Shown: piece by piece, positions 1 through 6,379 of the stretch | Position numbering within the stretch: the first letter of the stretch is position 1 | Layout of the letters: the number at the start of each line of letters is the position of its first letter | Origin: Gorillibacterium sp. | GTDB lineage: Bacteria > Bacillota > Bacilli > Paenibacillales > NBRC-103111 | Direction: 5' to 3' | Length of the DNA: 8,392 nt | Assembly: GCA_023511325.1 (NCBI GenBank) | Contig: JAIMBU010000081.1 | Location: forward strand, 1-8,392 | Program-made: the position numbers and the translations under genes | Notes under the pieces: model-generated | Told to the model about the DNA's origin: nothing | What the model saw: only the letters and a program-made list of their open reading frames with translations | Databases searched by the model: none

Positions 1-753
1 CAGCAGTATTCTATAACCATAAACTAAGAAAGCCGTAGGAATGATTGCACCCATAAACCCAATCATCGCTCCCTCAATAAAAAAGGGCCAGCGGATAAAG
101 CTATTGGTTGCCCCAACCAGCTTCATGATCTTGATTTCTCGACTTCTTGCCAAAATAGTTAGCTTAATGGTGTTTGAAATGAGAAACATGGAGGTAAAAA
201 CAAGACAGACAACAAATACGATGGCGATATAGCGAACGATTGCCGTTGCTTTAAACAAAGCATCGATGGTTCCTTTGTCATACTTCACCTCATCAATAAC
301 AGGAGATTCTCTCCCATCATTTAAGGCCGAAATCTGACCCGCTATCGATTCTATGTCCCTTGGCTCCTTAATCTGGACCTCATAAGCATCCGGGAGTGGA
401 TTGTTATCTCCCGAAAGGCCCTCTAGTTCATCGCCCATCGTCTTACGCATTTCGATGATTGCCTCTTCTTTGGAGATAAAAGTAACGGTTTTTACACCGG
501 GAAGTTTCTTGATCGTCACACCCAATTCTTGCACAGTATCACTTGGTACGTTTAACTCCATGAAGGTTGTAATGGTTATGTCATTCTCAATTTGACCTAA
601 TAAATGAGAAAGATTAAGGCCAAGTATAAGGAACAGTCCAAGTATAAAAAGCGAAATGGTAATGGAACTGACGGAGGCAAAAGTCATCCAACCATTACGA
701 AAGACACTCTTGCCCCCTTCACGTAGATGACGGTGGAGGGTGTTAATCTTCAT
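1..753 (-). CDS. ftsX: Cell division protein FtsX, C-terminus cut off by window edge
   Basis: This is the membrane subunit of the FtsEX complex, an ABC-transporter-like machine that transmits ATP hydrolysis by FtsE to peptidoglycan hydrolases outside the cell. Translating the minus strand from the ATG at 751-753 gives 251 open codons with no stop before the edge; the family is usually about 295-305 residues, so about 45-55 residues, including the last membrane helix, are missing. A short basic N-terminus is followed by a hydrophobic helix at about residues 23-48, an extracellular domain at about 49-168, a second helix at about 171-193, the conserved cytoplasmic loop REIKIMKLVGAT (205-216) and a third helix at about 223-246. 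The start overlaps the end of ftsE by 11 bp. Its Shine-Dalgarno site (GAGGGGGG, 763-770) lies inside ftsE, about 9 nt upstream, so translational coupling is likely. The identification is firm. Confidence 0.95.
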   Translation of the reverse strand, partial: MKINTLHRHLREGGKSVFRNGWMTFASVSSITISLFILGLFLILGLNLSHLLGQIENDITITTFMELNVPSDTVQELGVTIKKLPGVKTVTFISKEEAIIEMRKTMGDELEGLSGDNNPLPDAYEVQIKEPRDIESIAGQISALNDGRESPVIDEVKYDKGTIDALFKATAIVRYIAIVFVVCLVFTSMFLISNTIKLTILARSREIKIMKLVGATNSFIRWPFFIEGAMIGFMGAIIPTAFLVYGYRILL

Positions 754-1429
754 AGCCGTAATCCCCCCTCTGTTCATCCCGGGCGATGGCGCCTCTCTCA
801 ATAGCGATAACACGTCTACGTCTGGTGTTTACAATATCTTTGTTATGAGTAGCCATAATAATCGTTGAACCCCGGAAGTTGATCTCATCTAAAAGCTTCA
901 TGATCCCCCACGACGTCTCTGGATCCAAATTGCCCGTAGGCTCATCCGCGATAATGACCGCAGGATTATTGACAATAGCCCGTGCGATTGACACCCGCTG
1001 CTGCTCTCCACCGGATAACTGATTGGGGAATGAGGCTCCCTTATCCTTCAGTTTAACCAGCTCCAAAACCTCTTGGGTTCGCCTGCGAATCATCTTCTTG
1101 GGTGCTTCAATAACCTCGAGCGCAAAAGCGATATTCTCGGATACCGTAAGCTTCGGCAGAAGACGAAAATCCTGAAAGACAACACCAATGTTGCGACGCA
1201 AATAAGGGATTTTTCGGGGCTTGAGTTTCCCCAGATTAAATCCATTGACGAAGATCGTCCCTTTAGTCGGTCGTTCTTCTCGATAAATCATTTTCATAAA
1301 AGTGGATTTACCGGCTCCAGATGGACCAACCACATAGACAAATTCTGTCGGATTAATCTTTAAATTAATTCCACGAACCGCAATCGTTCCGTCTGGATAG
1401 GTTTTCCAAACATCATGCATTTCGATCAT
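743..1429 (-). CDS. ftsE: Cell division ATP-binding protein FtsE
   Basis: This is the ABC ATPase partner of FtsX, acting at the inner face of the membrane. Its 228 residues match the usual family length. All nucleotide-binding motifs are visible: Walker A GPSGAGKST (35-43), Q-loop Gln86, ABC signature LSGGEQQRV (138-146), Walker B ending in DEP (162-164, catalytic Glu163), D-loop NLDP (167-170) and switch His195. The segment FVYVVGPSGAGKST and the MIEMHDVWKTYPDG start are typical of FtsE rather than of other small ABC ATPases, and the adjacent ftsX confirms this. The ATG at 1427-1429 follows AGGA (1441-1444) with 11 nt between them, slightly long. The gene ends TAA inside the ftsX start region. 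It is separated from argH by about 560 bp and a terminator, so it should have its own promoter. Confidence 0.97.
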   Translation of the reverse strand: MIEMHDVWKTYPDGTIAVRGINLKINPTEFVYVVGPSGAGKSTFMKMIYREERPTKGTIFVNGFNLGKLKPRKIPYLRRNIGVVFQDFRLLPKLTVSENIAFALEVIEAPKKMIRRRTQEVLELVKLKDKGASFPNQLSGGEQQRVSIARAIVNNPAVIIADEPTGNLDPETSWGIMKLLDEINFRGSTIIMATHNKDIVNTRRRRVIAIERGAIARDEQRGDYGYED

Positions 1430-1458
1430 CTTTTATCACTTCCTGTCAATAGTAAGCC

Positions 1459-1524
1459 CTAAACACTTTCGACAATTCTATCTAAAATCCTCTGAGCCCC
1501 GCGATAATGTCCTGCATTATTCAC
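1459..1524 (-). CDS. Doubtful 21-codon ORF just upstream of ftsE
   Basis: A GTG at 1522-1524 opens a 21-codon frame ending TAG at 1459-1461, 29 bp before ftsE. The peptide begins VNNAGHYRGAQ and ends DRIVESV, giving a plausible soluble, helix-prone composition. There is no recognisable Shine-Dalgarno site, and the start overlaps the end of the next upstream minus-strand ORF by 8 nt in a different frame. It could be a chance frame, the tail of a decayed gene, or the second half of a frameshifted one. I do not recognise it. Confidence 0.12.
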   Translation of the reverse strand: MNNAGHYRGAQRILDRIVESV

Positions 1525-1600
1525 AATTTAACAAACCTAGCCCTACGGCAAGGATAAACAGTCGGATGCAAACTATCGGCGCAGTACGTTTAAGTCTCAT
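1517..1600 (-). CDS. Doubtful 27-codon hydrophobic small ORF
   Basis: An ATG at 1598-1600 opens 27 codons ending TAA at 1517-1519. The peptide starts MRLKRTAPIV, then has a hydrophobic run containing LFILAVGLGLL, and ends NCE. The basic N-terminus followed by one hydrophobic helix is what a small membrane protein or a signal peptide would show. A Cys sits near the end, but the preceding LLN is a poor lipobox. No Shine-Dalgarno site precedes the ATG, which argues against efficient translation. In Bacillus subtilis, as I recall, a cytochrome c gene (cccB) lies directly upstream of ftsE, so this could be the remnant of such a signal peptide; that is speculation. Confidence 0.18.
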   Translation of the reverse strand: MRLKRTAPIVCIRLFILAVGLGLLNCE

Positions 1601-1602
1601 GG

Positions 1603-1632
1603 ATAATAGCAGCTTGTCGTGATGCCAGGCAA
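1603..1632 (-). promoter_or_regulatory. Possible sigma-A type promoter for ftsEX
   Basis: On the minus strand, TTGCCT (1627-1632, 4 of 6 matches to TTGACA) and TATTAT (1603-1608, 5 of 6 matches to TATAAT) are separated by 18 bp. Transcription would start near 1596, giving a leader of about 165 nt before ftsE. The spacing is acceptable, but such pairs occur often by chance and no other evidence supports it. Confidence 0.25.
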
Positions 1633-1709
1633 GAATCTATGTTTGTTGGCAAAAAAATAGTGTCTTGCACTCGACTTAACTCTACTAATCTTGCAAAAGA
1701 GGAACGACA

Positions 1710-1814
1710 ATGAACGAACAAAACAGCCCACCTCGCTCGGGCATGCCTTCTATTGTACATGACGCTCTATTGATGTACAAGGCGAAAAAGCACTCTTCGG
1801 CTCGAAAAAACTGA
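1710..1814 (+). CDS. Candidate small ORF, 34 aa, convergent with argH, function unknown
   Basis: ATG at 1710-1712 opens 34 codons ending TGA at 1812-1814. An AGAGG site (1698-1702) sits 7 nt upstream, a good Shine-Dalgarno position for this organism. The peptide begins MNEQNSPPRSG, has a short amphipathic stretch SIVHDALLMYKAKK, and ends basic, HSSARKN. I recognise no family. The terminator hairpin begins 16 nt after the stop, so the arrangement fits a short gene convergent with the arg operon and sharing a two-way terminator; on this strand, however, the run after the hairpin is only moderately T-rich. No convincing promoter was found upstream. A perfect inverted repeat (1753-1780) lies inside it, so the segment may act as DNA or RNA structure instead. 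Confidence 0.33.
   Translation: MNEQNSPPRSGMPSIVHDALLMYKAKKHSSARKN
1753..1780. repeat. Perfect 8-bp inverted repeat
   Basis: TTGTACAT (1753-1760) and ATGTACAA (1773-1780) are exact reverse complements separated by 12 bp. A competing pairing, GCCTT with AAGGC, also uses the flanks. There is no T-run on either side, so this is not an intrinsic terminator. It could be an operator for a dimeric regulator or a small RNA hairpin. Confidence 0.55.
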
Positions 1815-1818
1815 AAAA

Positions 1819-1865
1819 TCAAAAAAAAGAAAGAACCGACACCTTAACTGAGGTGATCAGTTCTT
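1819..1865 (-). terminator. Rho-independent terminator of the arginine operon
   Basis: On the minus strand the arms AAGAAC and CACCT pair with AGGTG and GTTCTT (outer arms 1860-1865 and 1831-1836, inner arms 1851-1855 and 1840-1844) around a 6-nt loop, with a small internal bulge. A long T-rich tract (complement of 1819-1830, eight consecutive Ts) follows immediately. It lies about 125 bp past the argH stop, so it ends the arg transcript and insulates ftsEX. On the plus strand the tail is only moderately T-rich, so termination in that direction is possible but weaker. Confidence 0.85.
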
Positions 1866-1990
1866 ATCAGTTCTTTACAATAAAGTTACTTTACAGCTTA
1901 GGTTAAACGGCTGTTCTTTAGGAGGAGATTTTCGTACCCAACTACCCGGCCCTATCCATCTGATCTCGATGCGCATTCAACGTGGTAAAA

Positions 1991-3409
1991 CTACCTTTCT
2001 ACTCTCGCAGCGTGCGCAGTTAACCAATTTGTTGTCTCCGCAGTTGCAAGCTCCGCTCTCATCAGTGCTTGCTCCACTTGGCTACGCGCCGTTCCGCCGT
2101 AAACATTGCGGGCGTTAACCACATGCTCTGGCTCAAGCACCTCGTAGATCCGCTCGTCAAACAAATCGGAAAACTCACGGAATTCTGCCATGCTTAAATT
2201 GAGCAGATAGGTTTCCTTTTGAATACAATAGAGAACGATTCGCCCAATGATTTCGTGCGCTTGTCGAAACGGCAACCCTTTAGTCACCAAATAGTCGGCA
2301 ATGTCTGTGGCATTAGAGAAATCACGATTGACTGCCTGACGCATTCGTTCCTTGCGCACCTTCATGGTCGAGACCATCGGAGCAAAAAGCTGAAGCGCTC
2401 CTTCTAGCGTTCGCACCGTATCAAACATGCCCTCTTTGTCTTCCTGCATGTCCTTGTTATAAGCAAGGGGTAACGATTTGAGCACAGTCAGCAAACCAAA
2501 AAGATTACCGTAAACTCGTCCCGTTTTACCGCGGACCAGTTCGGCTACGTCGGGATTTTTCTTCTGTGGCATAATACTGCTACCCGTACAGAAAGCATCA
2601 TCCAACTCAATAAAAGCAAACTCCGTGCTCGACCAGAGGACAAATTCCTCGCATAGTCGGGACATGTGCATCATAATCAGCGATGCGTTCGCAAGAAACT
2701 CAACGATAAAATCGCGGTCACTTACGGCATCCAAGCTATTCTCATAGACTGCTGCAAACCCAAGCTGCTCAGCAACAAAATGGCGATCGATCGGGAAGGT
2801 CGTTCCCGCCAAGGCGCCCGCTCCCAGCGGCAATACGTCGATCCGCTTGTAGCTATCCTCAAGCCTGCCGATATCCCGCTCAAACATCGATACGTACGCG
2901 AGTAGATGATGTGCGAGTAGAATCGGCTGTGCCCGCTGCAAATGCGTATAACCAGGCAGGATCGTGTCCAGATTGGCTTTGGCTTGTCCAATCAGTGCTT
3001 CCTGCAACTGCTGCAATAGCATGACAATCTCTACAACCCGCTTGCGCAGGTAGAGATGCATGTCGGTTGCTACCTGATCGTTGCGGCTACGTCCGGTATG
3101 TAGCTTGCCGCCAACGGGTCCGATTTCGTCAATCAAGGCCTTCTCGATATTCATATGAATATCTTCATCGCCTACAGTAAATTCCATTTCCCCTTGGCGA
3201 ATCCTCTGCAGCACTTTACCGAGACCGTCCTTAATCTTCTCCACGTCTTCTAGCGGAACAATACCACATTTGCCCAGCATCGTGACATGGGCTAAGCTGC
3301 CTTCAATATCTTCTTCAGCCAGTTCTTTATCAAAGAGGATGGAGGCTGTATACTCCTCCACCAACCGGTCGGTTTGCTTCGTGAAGCGCCCTCCCCATAG
3401 TTTAGACAC
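1991..3409 (-). CDS. argH: Argininosuccinate lyase
   Basis: This enzyme cleaves argininosuccinate to arginine and fumarate, the last step of the pathway; it is a cytosolic homotetramer of the fumarase/aspartase superfamily. With the GTG start at 3407-3409 it has 472 residues, a normal length. Visible family segments are SKLWGGRF near the start, HTGRSRNDQ (104-112), [10 protein letters not shown] with the conserved His156 (153-162), and the signature loop [10 protein letters not shown] (276-285) carrying the catalytic Ser. A TTG eight codons further upstream (3431-3433) is in frame but lacks a ribosome binding site, whereas the GTG has AAGTGGGG 7 nt upstream and homologues begin at SKLWGGRF. 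The gene ends with TAG. It is the last gene of the operon, 307 bp after argG, with hairpin repeats in the gap. No disrupted motif was seen. Confidence 0.97.
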   Translation of the reverse strand: MSKLWGGRFTKQTDRLVEEYTASILFDKELAEEDIEGSLAHVTMLGKCGIVPLEDVEKIKDGLGKVLQRIRQGEMEFTVGDEDIHMNIEKALIDEIGPVGGKLHTGRSRNDQVATDMHLYLRKRVVEIVMLLQQLQEALIGQAKANLDTILPGYTHLQRAQPILLAHHLLAYVSMFERDIGRLEDSYKRIDVLPLGAGALAGTTFPIDRHFVAEQLGFAAVYENSLDAVSDRDFIVEFLANASLIMMHMSRLCEEFVLWSSTEFAFIELDDAFCTGSSIMPQKKNPDVAELVRGKTGRVYGNLFGLLTVLKSLPLAYNKDMQEDKEGMFDTVRTLEGALQLFAPMVSTMKVRKERMRQAVNRDFSNATDIADYLVTKGLPFRQAHEIIGRIVLYCIQKETYLLNLSMAEFREFSDLFDERIYEVLEPEHVVNARNVYGGTARSQVEQALMRAELATAETTNWLTAHAARVER

Positions 3410-3416
3410 GTAAAAA

Positions 3417-3424
3417 CCCCACTT
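3417..3424 (-). promoter_or_regulatory. Ribosome binding site deciding the argH GTG start
   Basis: AAGTGGGG ends 7 nt before the GTG at 3407-3409. It supports this start over the in-frame TTG at 3431-3433, which has no purine-rich site in front of it. Confidence 0.55.
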
Positions 3425-3451
3425 TCTATTCAATAACCGTTCTGCTACATG

Positions 3452-3642
3452 AAATAGCGCTATAAAACCGTGCTATTTCCTCCACTGTACCTCGATTAGT
3501 TAATTTAGCACTATAAAACCGTGCTATTTTGAATCTTCATGCCAACCACTAGCATCATGGAGCAAAATAGCGCTATAAAACCGTGCTATTTCCTGCGCTG
3601 TACCTCAATTTGCCCATTTAGCGCTATAAAACCATGCTATTC
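3452..3642. repeat. Four copies of a 27-bp hairpin repeat, as a duplicated pair
   Basis: Copies start at 3452, 3503, 3565 and 3616, spaced 51, 62 and 51 bp, so copies 1-2 and 3-4 form one duplicated block with a 113-bp period. Each has a constant core CTATAAAACC between arms of the type TAGCGC and GTGCTA. Copies 1 and 3 extend the arms to AAATAGC and GCTATTT. In copy 2 the left arm is TAGCAC, giving perfect 6-bp pairing; in copy 4 the right arm is ATGCTA and one pair is lost. The spacers of both pairs also match in part (CTGTACCTC in each). The repeats lie in the argG-argH transcript, 43 bp before the argH start. The rest of this gap (3643-3716) holds only a small TAGCGA/TCGCTA hairpin at 3673-3687. 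Confidence 0.9.
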
Positions 3643-3716
3643 TCGCTTCCTCACCAACATGGGGGGATTATCTAGCGACAATCGCTATGCCTACGCTTAT
3701 TTCATACTGATTCCTT

Positions 3717-4961
3717 TTACTCCGCCTGCGTTGCTGTCTGTTGAACGCCAGAGGCAACCTTTAGGCGCAATGCGTTCAAGCGGATAAAGCCAGCAGCATC
3801 TCCCTGATCATAAGCCTGCGTTGGATCAGCTTCCATTGTGGCAATATTGGGGTTATATAAGCTCACCGCGCTCTTCACACCCGCGCCGATGACGTTACCC
3901 TTGTATAGCTTCAACCGGACTGTTCCGGTAACGTTCTTCTGGCTTTCAGCGACAAGCGCTTGAATAGCCAATCGTTCCGGAGCAAACCAGAAGCCGTTAT
4001 ACACCAGCGTGCTATATTTGGCATTCAGCGAATCCCGAACATGCATAACCTCGCGGTCCATGGTTAGCGATTCCATTTTGCGATGAGCCGTGAAGAGAAT
4101 GGTTCCACCTGGCGTCTCATATACTCCGCGGCTCTTCATGCCGACAAAGCGATTCTCCACCATATCGACCCGACCGATCCCGTGCTTACCTCCCAGCTTA
4201 TTGAGAATGTTCATGACCTCAAGCGGTGACAGTTGCTCTCCGTTCACGGCGACACAATTCCCTGCTGCAAACTCAAGCTCGATGTATTCGGCTTCATTTG
4301 GCGCGTCTTCCGGTGCTACACTAAGCACGAACATATCCTTATTGGAATCCGCACTTGGATCAAACCAAGGGTCTTCCAGAATACCGCTCTCAAAACTGAT
4401 GTGCAGCAGATTGCGGTCCGTAGAATAGGACTTGGCGACAGTCGCCTGAACATTGATTCCCTGCTCCTCCGCATAAGCGATCATCTCCGCCCGACCGGGG
4501 AACCGCTCCCTGAATGCCTCAAGTCGCCAAGGTGCAATCACCTGAAGCTCAGGTGCCAGAGCAGCAGCGGTCAGCTCGAAACGAACCTGATCGTTACCTT
4601 TTCCCGTTGCTCCATGCGCGATGGCAATGGCTCCTTCTGCCCGAGCAATCTCCACCATGCGCTTGGTGATTAATGGACGAGCAATGCTCGTGCCGAGTAG
4701 GTATTGGCCCTCATATAGCGCCCCTGATTGAAACATTGGGTAAATGAAGTCGCTGGCAAACTCTGCCTTTAGATCATCAATATATGCTTTGGAGGCACCC
4801 GTCTTTAACGCTTTCTCTTCGAGACCATCAAGCTCATCCCCTTGGCCGACATCCGCTGTGAAGGTAATGATCTCCGCATCGTAGGTTTCCTTCAGCCAGG
4901 CCAGAATGATCGAGGTATCCAGTCCACCGGAATAGGCTAGTACAATTTTATCTTTTGCCAT
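3717..4961 (-). CDS. argG: Argininosuccinate synthase
   Basis: This enzyme joins citrulline and aspartate using ATP (released as AMP and pyrophosphate) to give argininosuccinate; it is cytosolic and tetrameric. From the second of two adjacent ATGs it has 414 residues, at the long end of normal. The N-type ATP pyrophosphatase loop SGGLDTS is at 11-17, the second family signature [14 protein letters not shown] at 116-129, and the substrate loop YSTDRNLL at about 179-186. The Shine-Dalgarno GAGG (4970-4973) lies 5 nt from the first ATG (4962-4964) and 8 nt from the second (4959-4961). The second gives [13 protein letters not shown], the common start, and is preferred; the alternative adds one Met. 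The gene ends with TAA. It lies 396 bp after argF and 307 bp before argH, gaps that are long for an operon and filled with repeats. Confidence 0.97.
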   Translation of the reverse strand: MAKDKIVLAYSGGLDTSIILAWLKETYDAEIITFTADVGQGDELDGLEEKALKTGASKAYIDDLKAEFASDFIYPMFQSGALYEGQYLLGTSIARPLITKRMVEIARAEGAIAIAHGATGKGNDQVRFELTAAALAPELQVIAPWRLEAFRERFPGRAEMIAYAEEQGINVQATVAKSYSTDRNLLHISFESGILEDPWFDPSADSNKDMFVLSVAPEDAPNEAEYIELEFAAGNCVAVNGEQLSPLEVMNILNKLGGKHGIGRVDMVENRFVGMKSRGVYETPGGTILFTAHRKMESLTMDREVMHVRDSLNAKYSTLVYNGFWFAPERLAIQALVAESQKNVTGTVRLKLYKGNVIGAGVKSAVSLYNPNIATMEADPTQAYDQGDAAGFIRLNALRLKVASGVQQTATQAE

Positions 4962-4964
4962 CAT

Positions 4965-5095
4965 TATATCCTCACTTTCTACTTGTAAAAGAGTTCTTAT
5001 TCCATCTATAGGGCCAAGCTATTTTGACCACACCTACAACCATGCGTTTTTATGTTCAGCTATGACTTATATTGTGGCGGAAATGACCAGATAGC
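4965..5095. other. Unique part of the argF-argG gap
   Basis: Apart from the argG ribosome binding site and a diverged copy of the hairpin repeat (5006-5025), I see no gene here. No -10/-35 pair good enough to call a separate argG promoter was found. A minus-strand stretch containing TGAACATAAAAACGCATG near 5040-5057 loosely resembles an ArgR/AhrC box but does not fit its spacing. Confidence 0.5.
5006..5025. repeat. Probable diverged fifth copy of the argG-argH hairpin repeat
   Basis: The 20-bp segment matches the CTATA, CC and GCTATTTT positions of the argG-argH repeat core and right arm, 15 of 20 bases by eye, but the left arm is not conserved. It lies just upstream of argG, which suggests the element once occupied both flanks of argG. 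Confidence 0.4.
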
Positions 5096-5372
5096 AGCTT
5101 ATATCTGAGCAACTACGCTCTATTAATCGTTCAGCTTAAATCAAAGCAGCTACGCTCTGTTAATCGTTCAGCTTACTTCAAAGCAGCTACGCTCTGTTAA
5201 TCATTCAGCTTACTTCAAGGCAGCTGCGCTCCGTTAATCGTTCAACTTACATCAAAGCGGCAGCGCTCTGTTAATCGTTCAACTTACATCAAAGCGGCAG
5301 CGCTCTGTTAATCATTCAGCTTACTTCAAGGCAGCTGCGCTCCGTTAATCGTTCAACTTACATCAAAGCGGC
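5096..5372. repeat. 37-bp tandem repeat, about 7.7 copies, reaching into the argF 3' end
   Basis: Units begin at 5123, 5160, 5197, 5234, 5271, 5308 and 5345, with a degenerate 27-bp partial unit before them (5096-5122). The units are head to tail with no unique spacers. Units at 5197 and 5308 are identical to each other, as are those at 5234 and 5271, pointing to a recent 111-bp (three-unit) duplication. The last unit matches over 28 bp (5345-5372) and contains the argF TAA and last four codons; the copies at 5234 and 5271 repeat those 15 bases exactly (GCCGCTTTGATGTAA in the gene sense). Because 37 is not a multiple of 3, the reading frame shifts from unit to unit. The array lies in the arg mRNA between argF and argG. 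Confidence 0.95.
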
Positions 5373-6311
5373 CATGATCGCTTTCTGTGCGTGTAGGCGA
5401 TTCTCTGCCTCGTCGAAAATAGCTGAGTGCGCACCGTCGATAACGCCCTCACTGACCTCTTCACCCCGATGAGCAGGCAGACAGTGTAGAAACATATAGT
5501 CCCCCTTGGCGTGGCCGACAAGGCTCTCATTGACCTGATAATTAGCAAAAGCCTGCTCTCTTACCTTCTGTTCCTCCTCAAAGCCCATGCTCGCCCAAAC
5601 ATCCGTGTAAACCACATCCGCATCGGCAATGGCTTCTCGTGGATCGTTGGTTATGAGCAACGATCCGCCGCTCTGCTGAGCGAAATCACGAGTCATCTTC
5701 TGGACGGATTTCTCCGGCATATATTCATCTGGTGATGCTACAGCTATGTTCATGCCCAGCTTAGCCGCCCCCACCATCAGTGAATGGACCATATTATTGC
5801 CGTCACCGATGTAGGCAATCTTCAACCCTTCAAGCTTGCCTTTATGTTCAAGCACTGTCATGTAGTCGGCCATCACCTGACAGGGATGAGCAAAGTCCGT
5901 CAGCCCATTGATTACAGGAACCGTCGAGTGACGAGCAAGATCAATCACGGTCTTGTGAGCAAAGGTCCGAATCATGATCCCATCCAGATAGCGGGACATC
6001 GTCTGAGCGGTATCGTGAATGGTTTCGCCCCGACCAATCTGGAGGTCATTGCTTGACAGAAACAGGGAATGACCTCCCAATTGATAGATACCTACATCAA
6101 AAGAAATCCGCGTGCGCGTTGACGCTTTTTCAAAAATCATTCCTAAGGTTTTACCCTTTAGCGGTTGGTAGCTCACGCCTGATTTCAGCTTCCGTTTGAG
6201 TTCAATACCCAGATCAATCAGGTAACGAATTTCGTCACCGGTATAATCAGCTAGACCAAGGAAGTCACGCCCCCTCAGGCTCTGTACAATATCCATGTTC
6301 AACATGTTCAT
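5358..6311 (-). CDS. argF: Ornithine carbamoyltransferase (anabolic)
   Basis: This enzyme transfers the carbamoyl group from carbamoyl phosphate to ornithine, making citrulline; it is cytosolic and typically trimeric. Its 317 residues fit the family. The carbamoyl-phosphate loop STRTR is at 64-68, HPCQ at 142-145, the ornithine-binding DVWASMG at 237-243 and HCLPAHRG at 276-283, which together separate it from aspartate carbamoyltransferase. The start at 6309-6311 is chosen because GGAGGAG (6321-6327) lies 9 nt upstream; the in-frame Met codons at residues 3 and 6 have no better site. The gene is 68 bp after argD. Biosynthetic rather than catabolic function is inferred from the neighbours. 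Its last 15 bases form part of the downstream 37-bp tandem repeat, though the encoded C-terminus (AIMAALM) looks normal. Confidence 0.97.
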   Translation of the reverse strand: MNMLNMDIVQSLRGRDFLGLADYTGDEIRYLIDLGIELKRKLKSGVSYQPLKGKTLGMIFEKASTRTRISFDVGIYQLGGHSLFLSSNDLQIGRGETIHDTAQTMSRYLDGIMIRTFAHKTVIDLARHSTVPVINGLTDFAHPCQVMADYMTVLEHKGKLEGLKIAYIGDGNNMVHSLMVGAAKLGMNIAVASPDEYMPEKSVQKMTRDFAQQSGGSLLITNDPREAIADADVVYTDVWASMGFEEEQKVREQAFANYQVNESLVGHAKGDYMFLHCLPAHRGEEVSEGVIDGAHSAIFDEAENRLHAQKAIMAALM

Positions 6312-6379
6312 TTCTCTATTCTCCTCCGCTCGAAGCTAGTTAGCGGTAGCCCTATAACTACCCGTCCATATAGCTATCC

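Larger units (their letters stand above)
1430..1990. other. Intergenic region between ftsE and argH
   Basis: The stretch of about 560 bp has no ORF of 60 codons or more that looks real. From left to right it holds the ftsE ribosome binding site, two tiny overlapping minus-strand ORFs (1459-1600), a possible ftsE promoter (1603-1632), a candidate 34-codon plus-strand ORF (1710-1814) containing a perfect 8-bp inverted repeat, and the arg operon terminator (1819-1865). Between the terminator and argH (1866-1990) I see only a small AAAGT/ACTTT palindrome near 1885 and no further gene. I found no tRNA, T-box or riboswitch signature here. Confidence 0.7.

Noticed and set aside
1444..1449. Perfect TTGACA hexamer on the minus strand as an ftsE -35 element
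   Set aside because: It lies only 14 nt before the ftsE ATG and overlaps the ribosome binding site, with no -10 element at a workable distance.
1955..1990. argH reading through its TAG into a longer protein
   Set aside because: The frame meets another TAG after 12 codons, the normal C-terminal region is already complete, and nothing downstream resembles the family.
4233..4673. A 146-codon open frame on the plus strand
   Set aside because: It lies wholly antisense to argG, whose motifs and length are clear; it is a by-product of argG codon use. The other long plus-strand frames at 1073-1363, 2666-2905, 4090-4428, 5784-6056 and 8049-8318 are rejected for the same reason (antisense to ftsE, argH, argG, argF and argB).
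5040..5057. ArgR/AhrC operator upstream of argG
   Set aside because: The TGAA and CATG ends look right, but the A/T-rich centre is too long and off-centre for the known box, and only one site is present. The real operators are expected upstream of the first arg gene, outside the window.
5096..5372. CRISPR array
   Set aside because: The units are contiguous, with no unique spacers between them, and no cas gene is present; it is a simple tandem repeat.
6345..6362. Terminator or attenuator hairpin between argD and argF
   Set aside because: The GGTAG/CTACC stem is only 5 bp with an 8-nt loop and no T-run, too weak to call.
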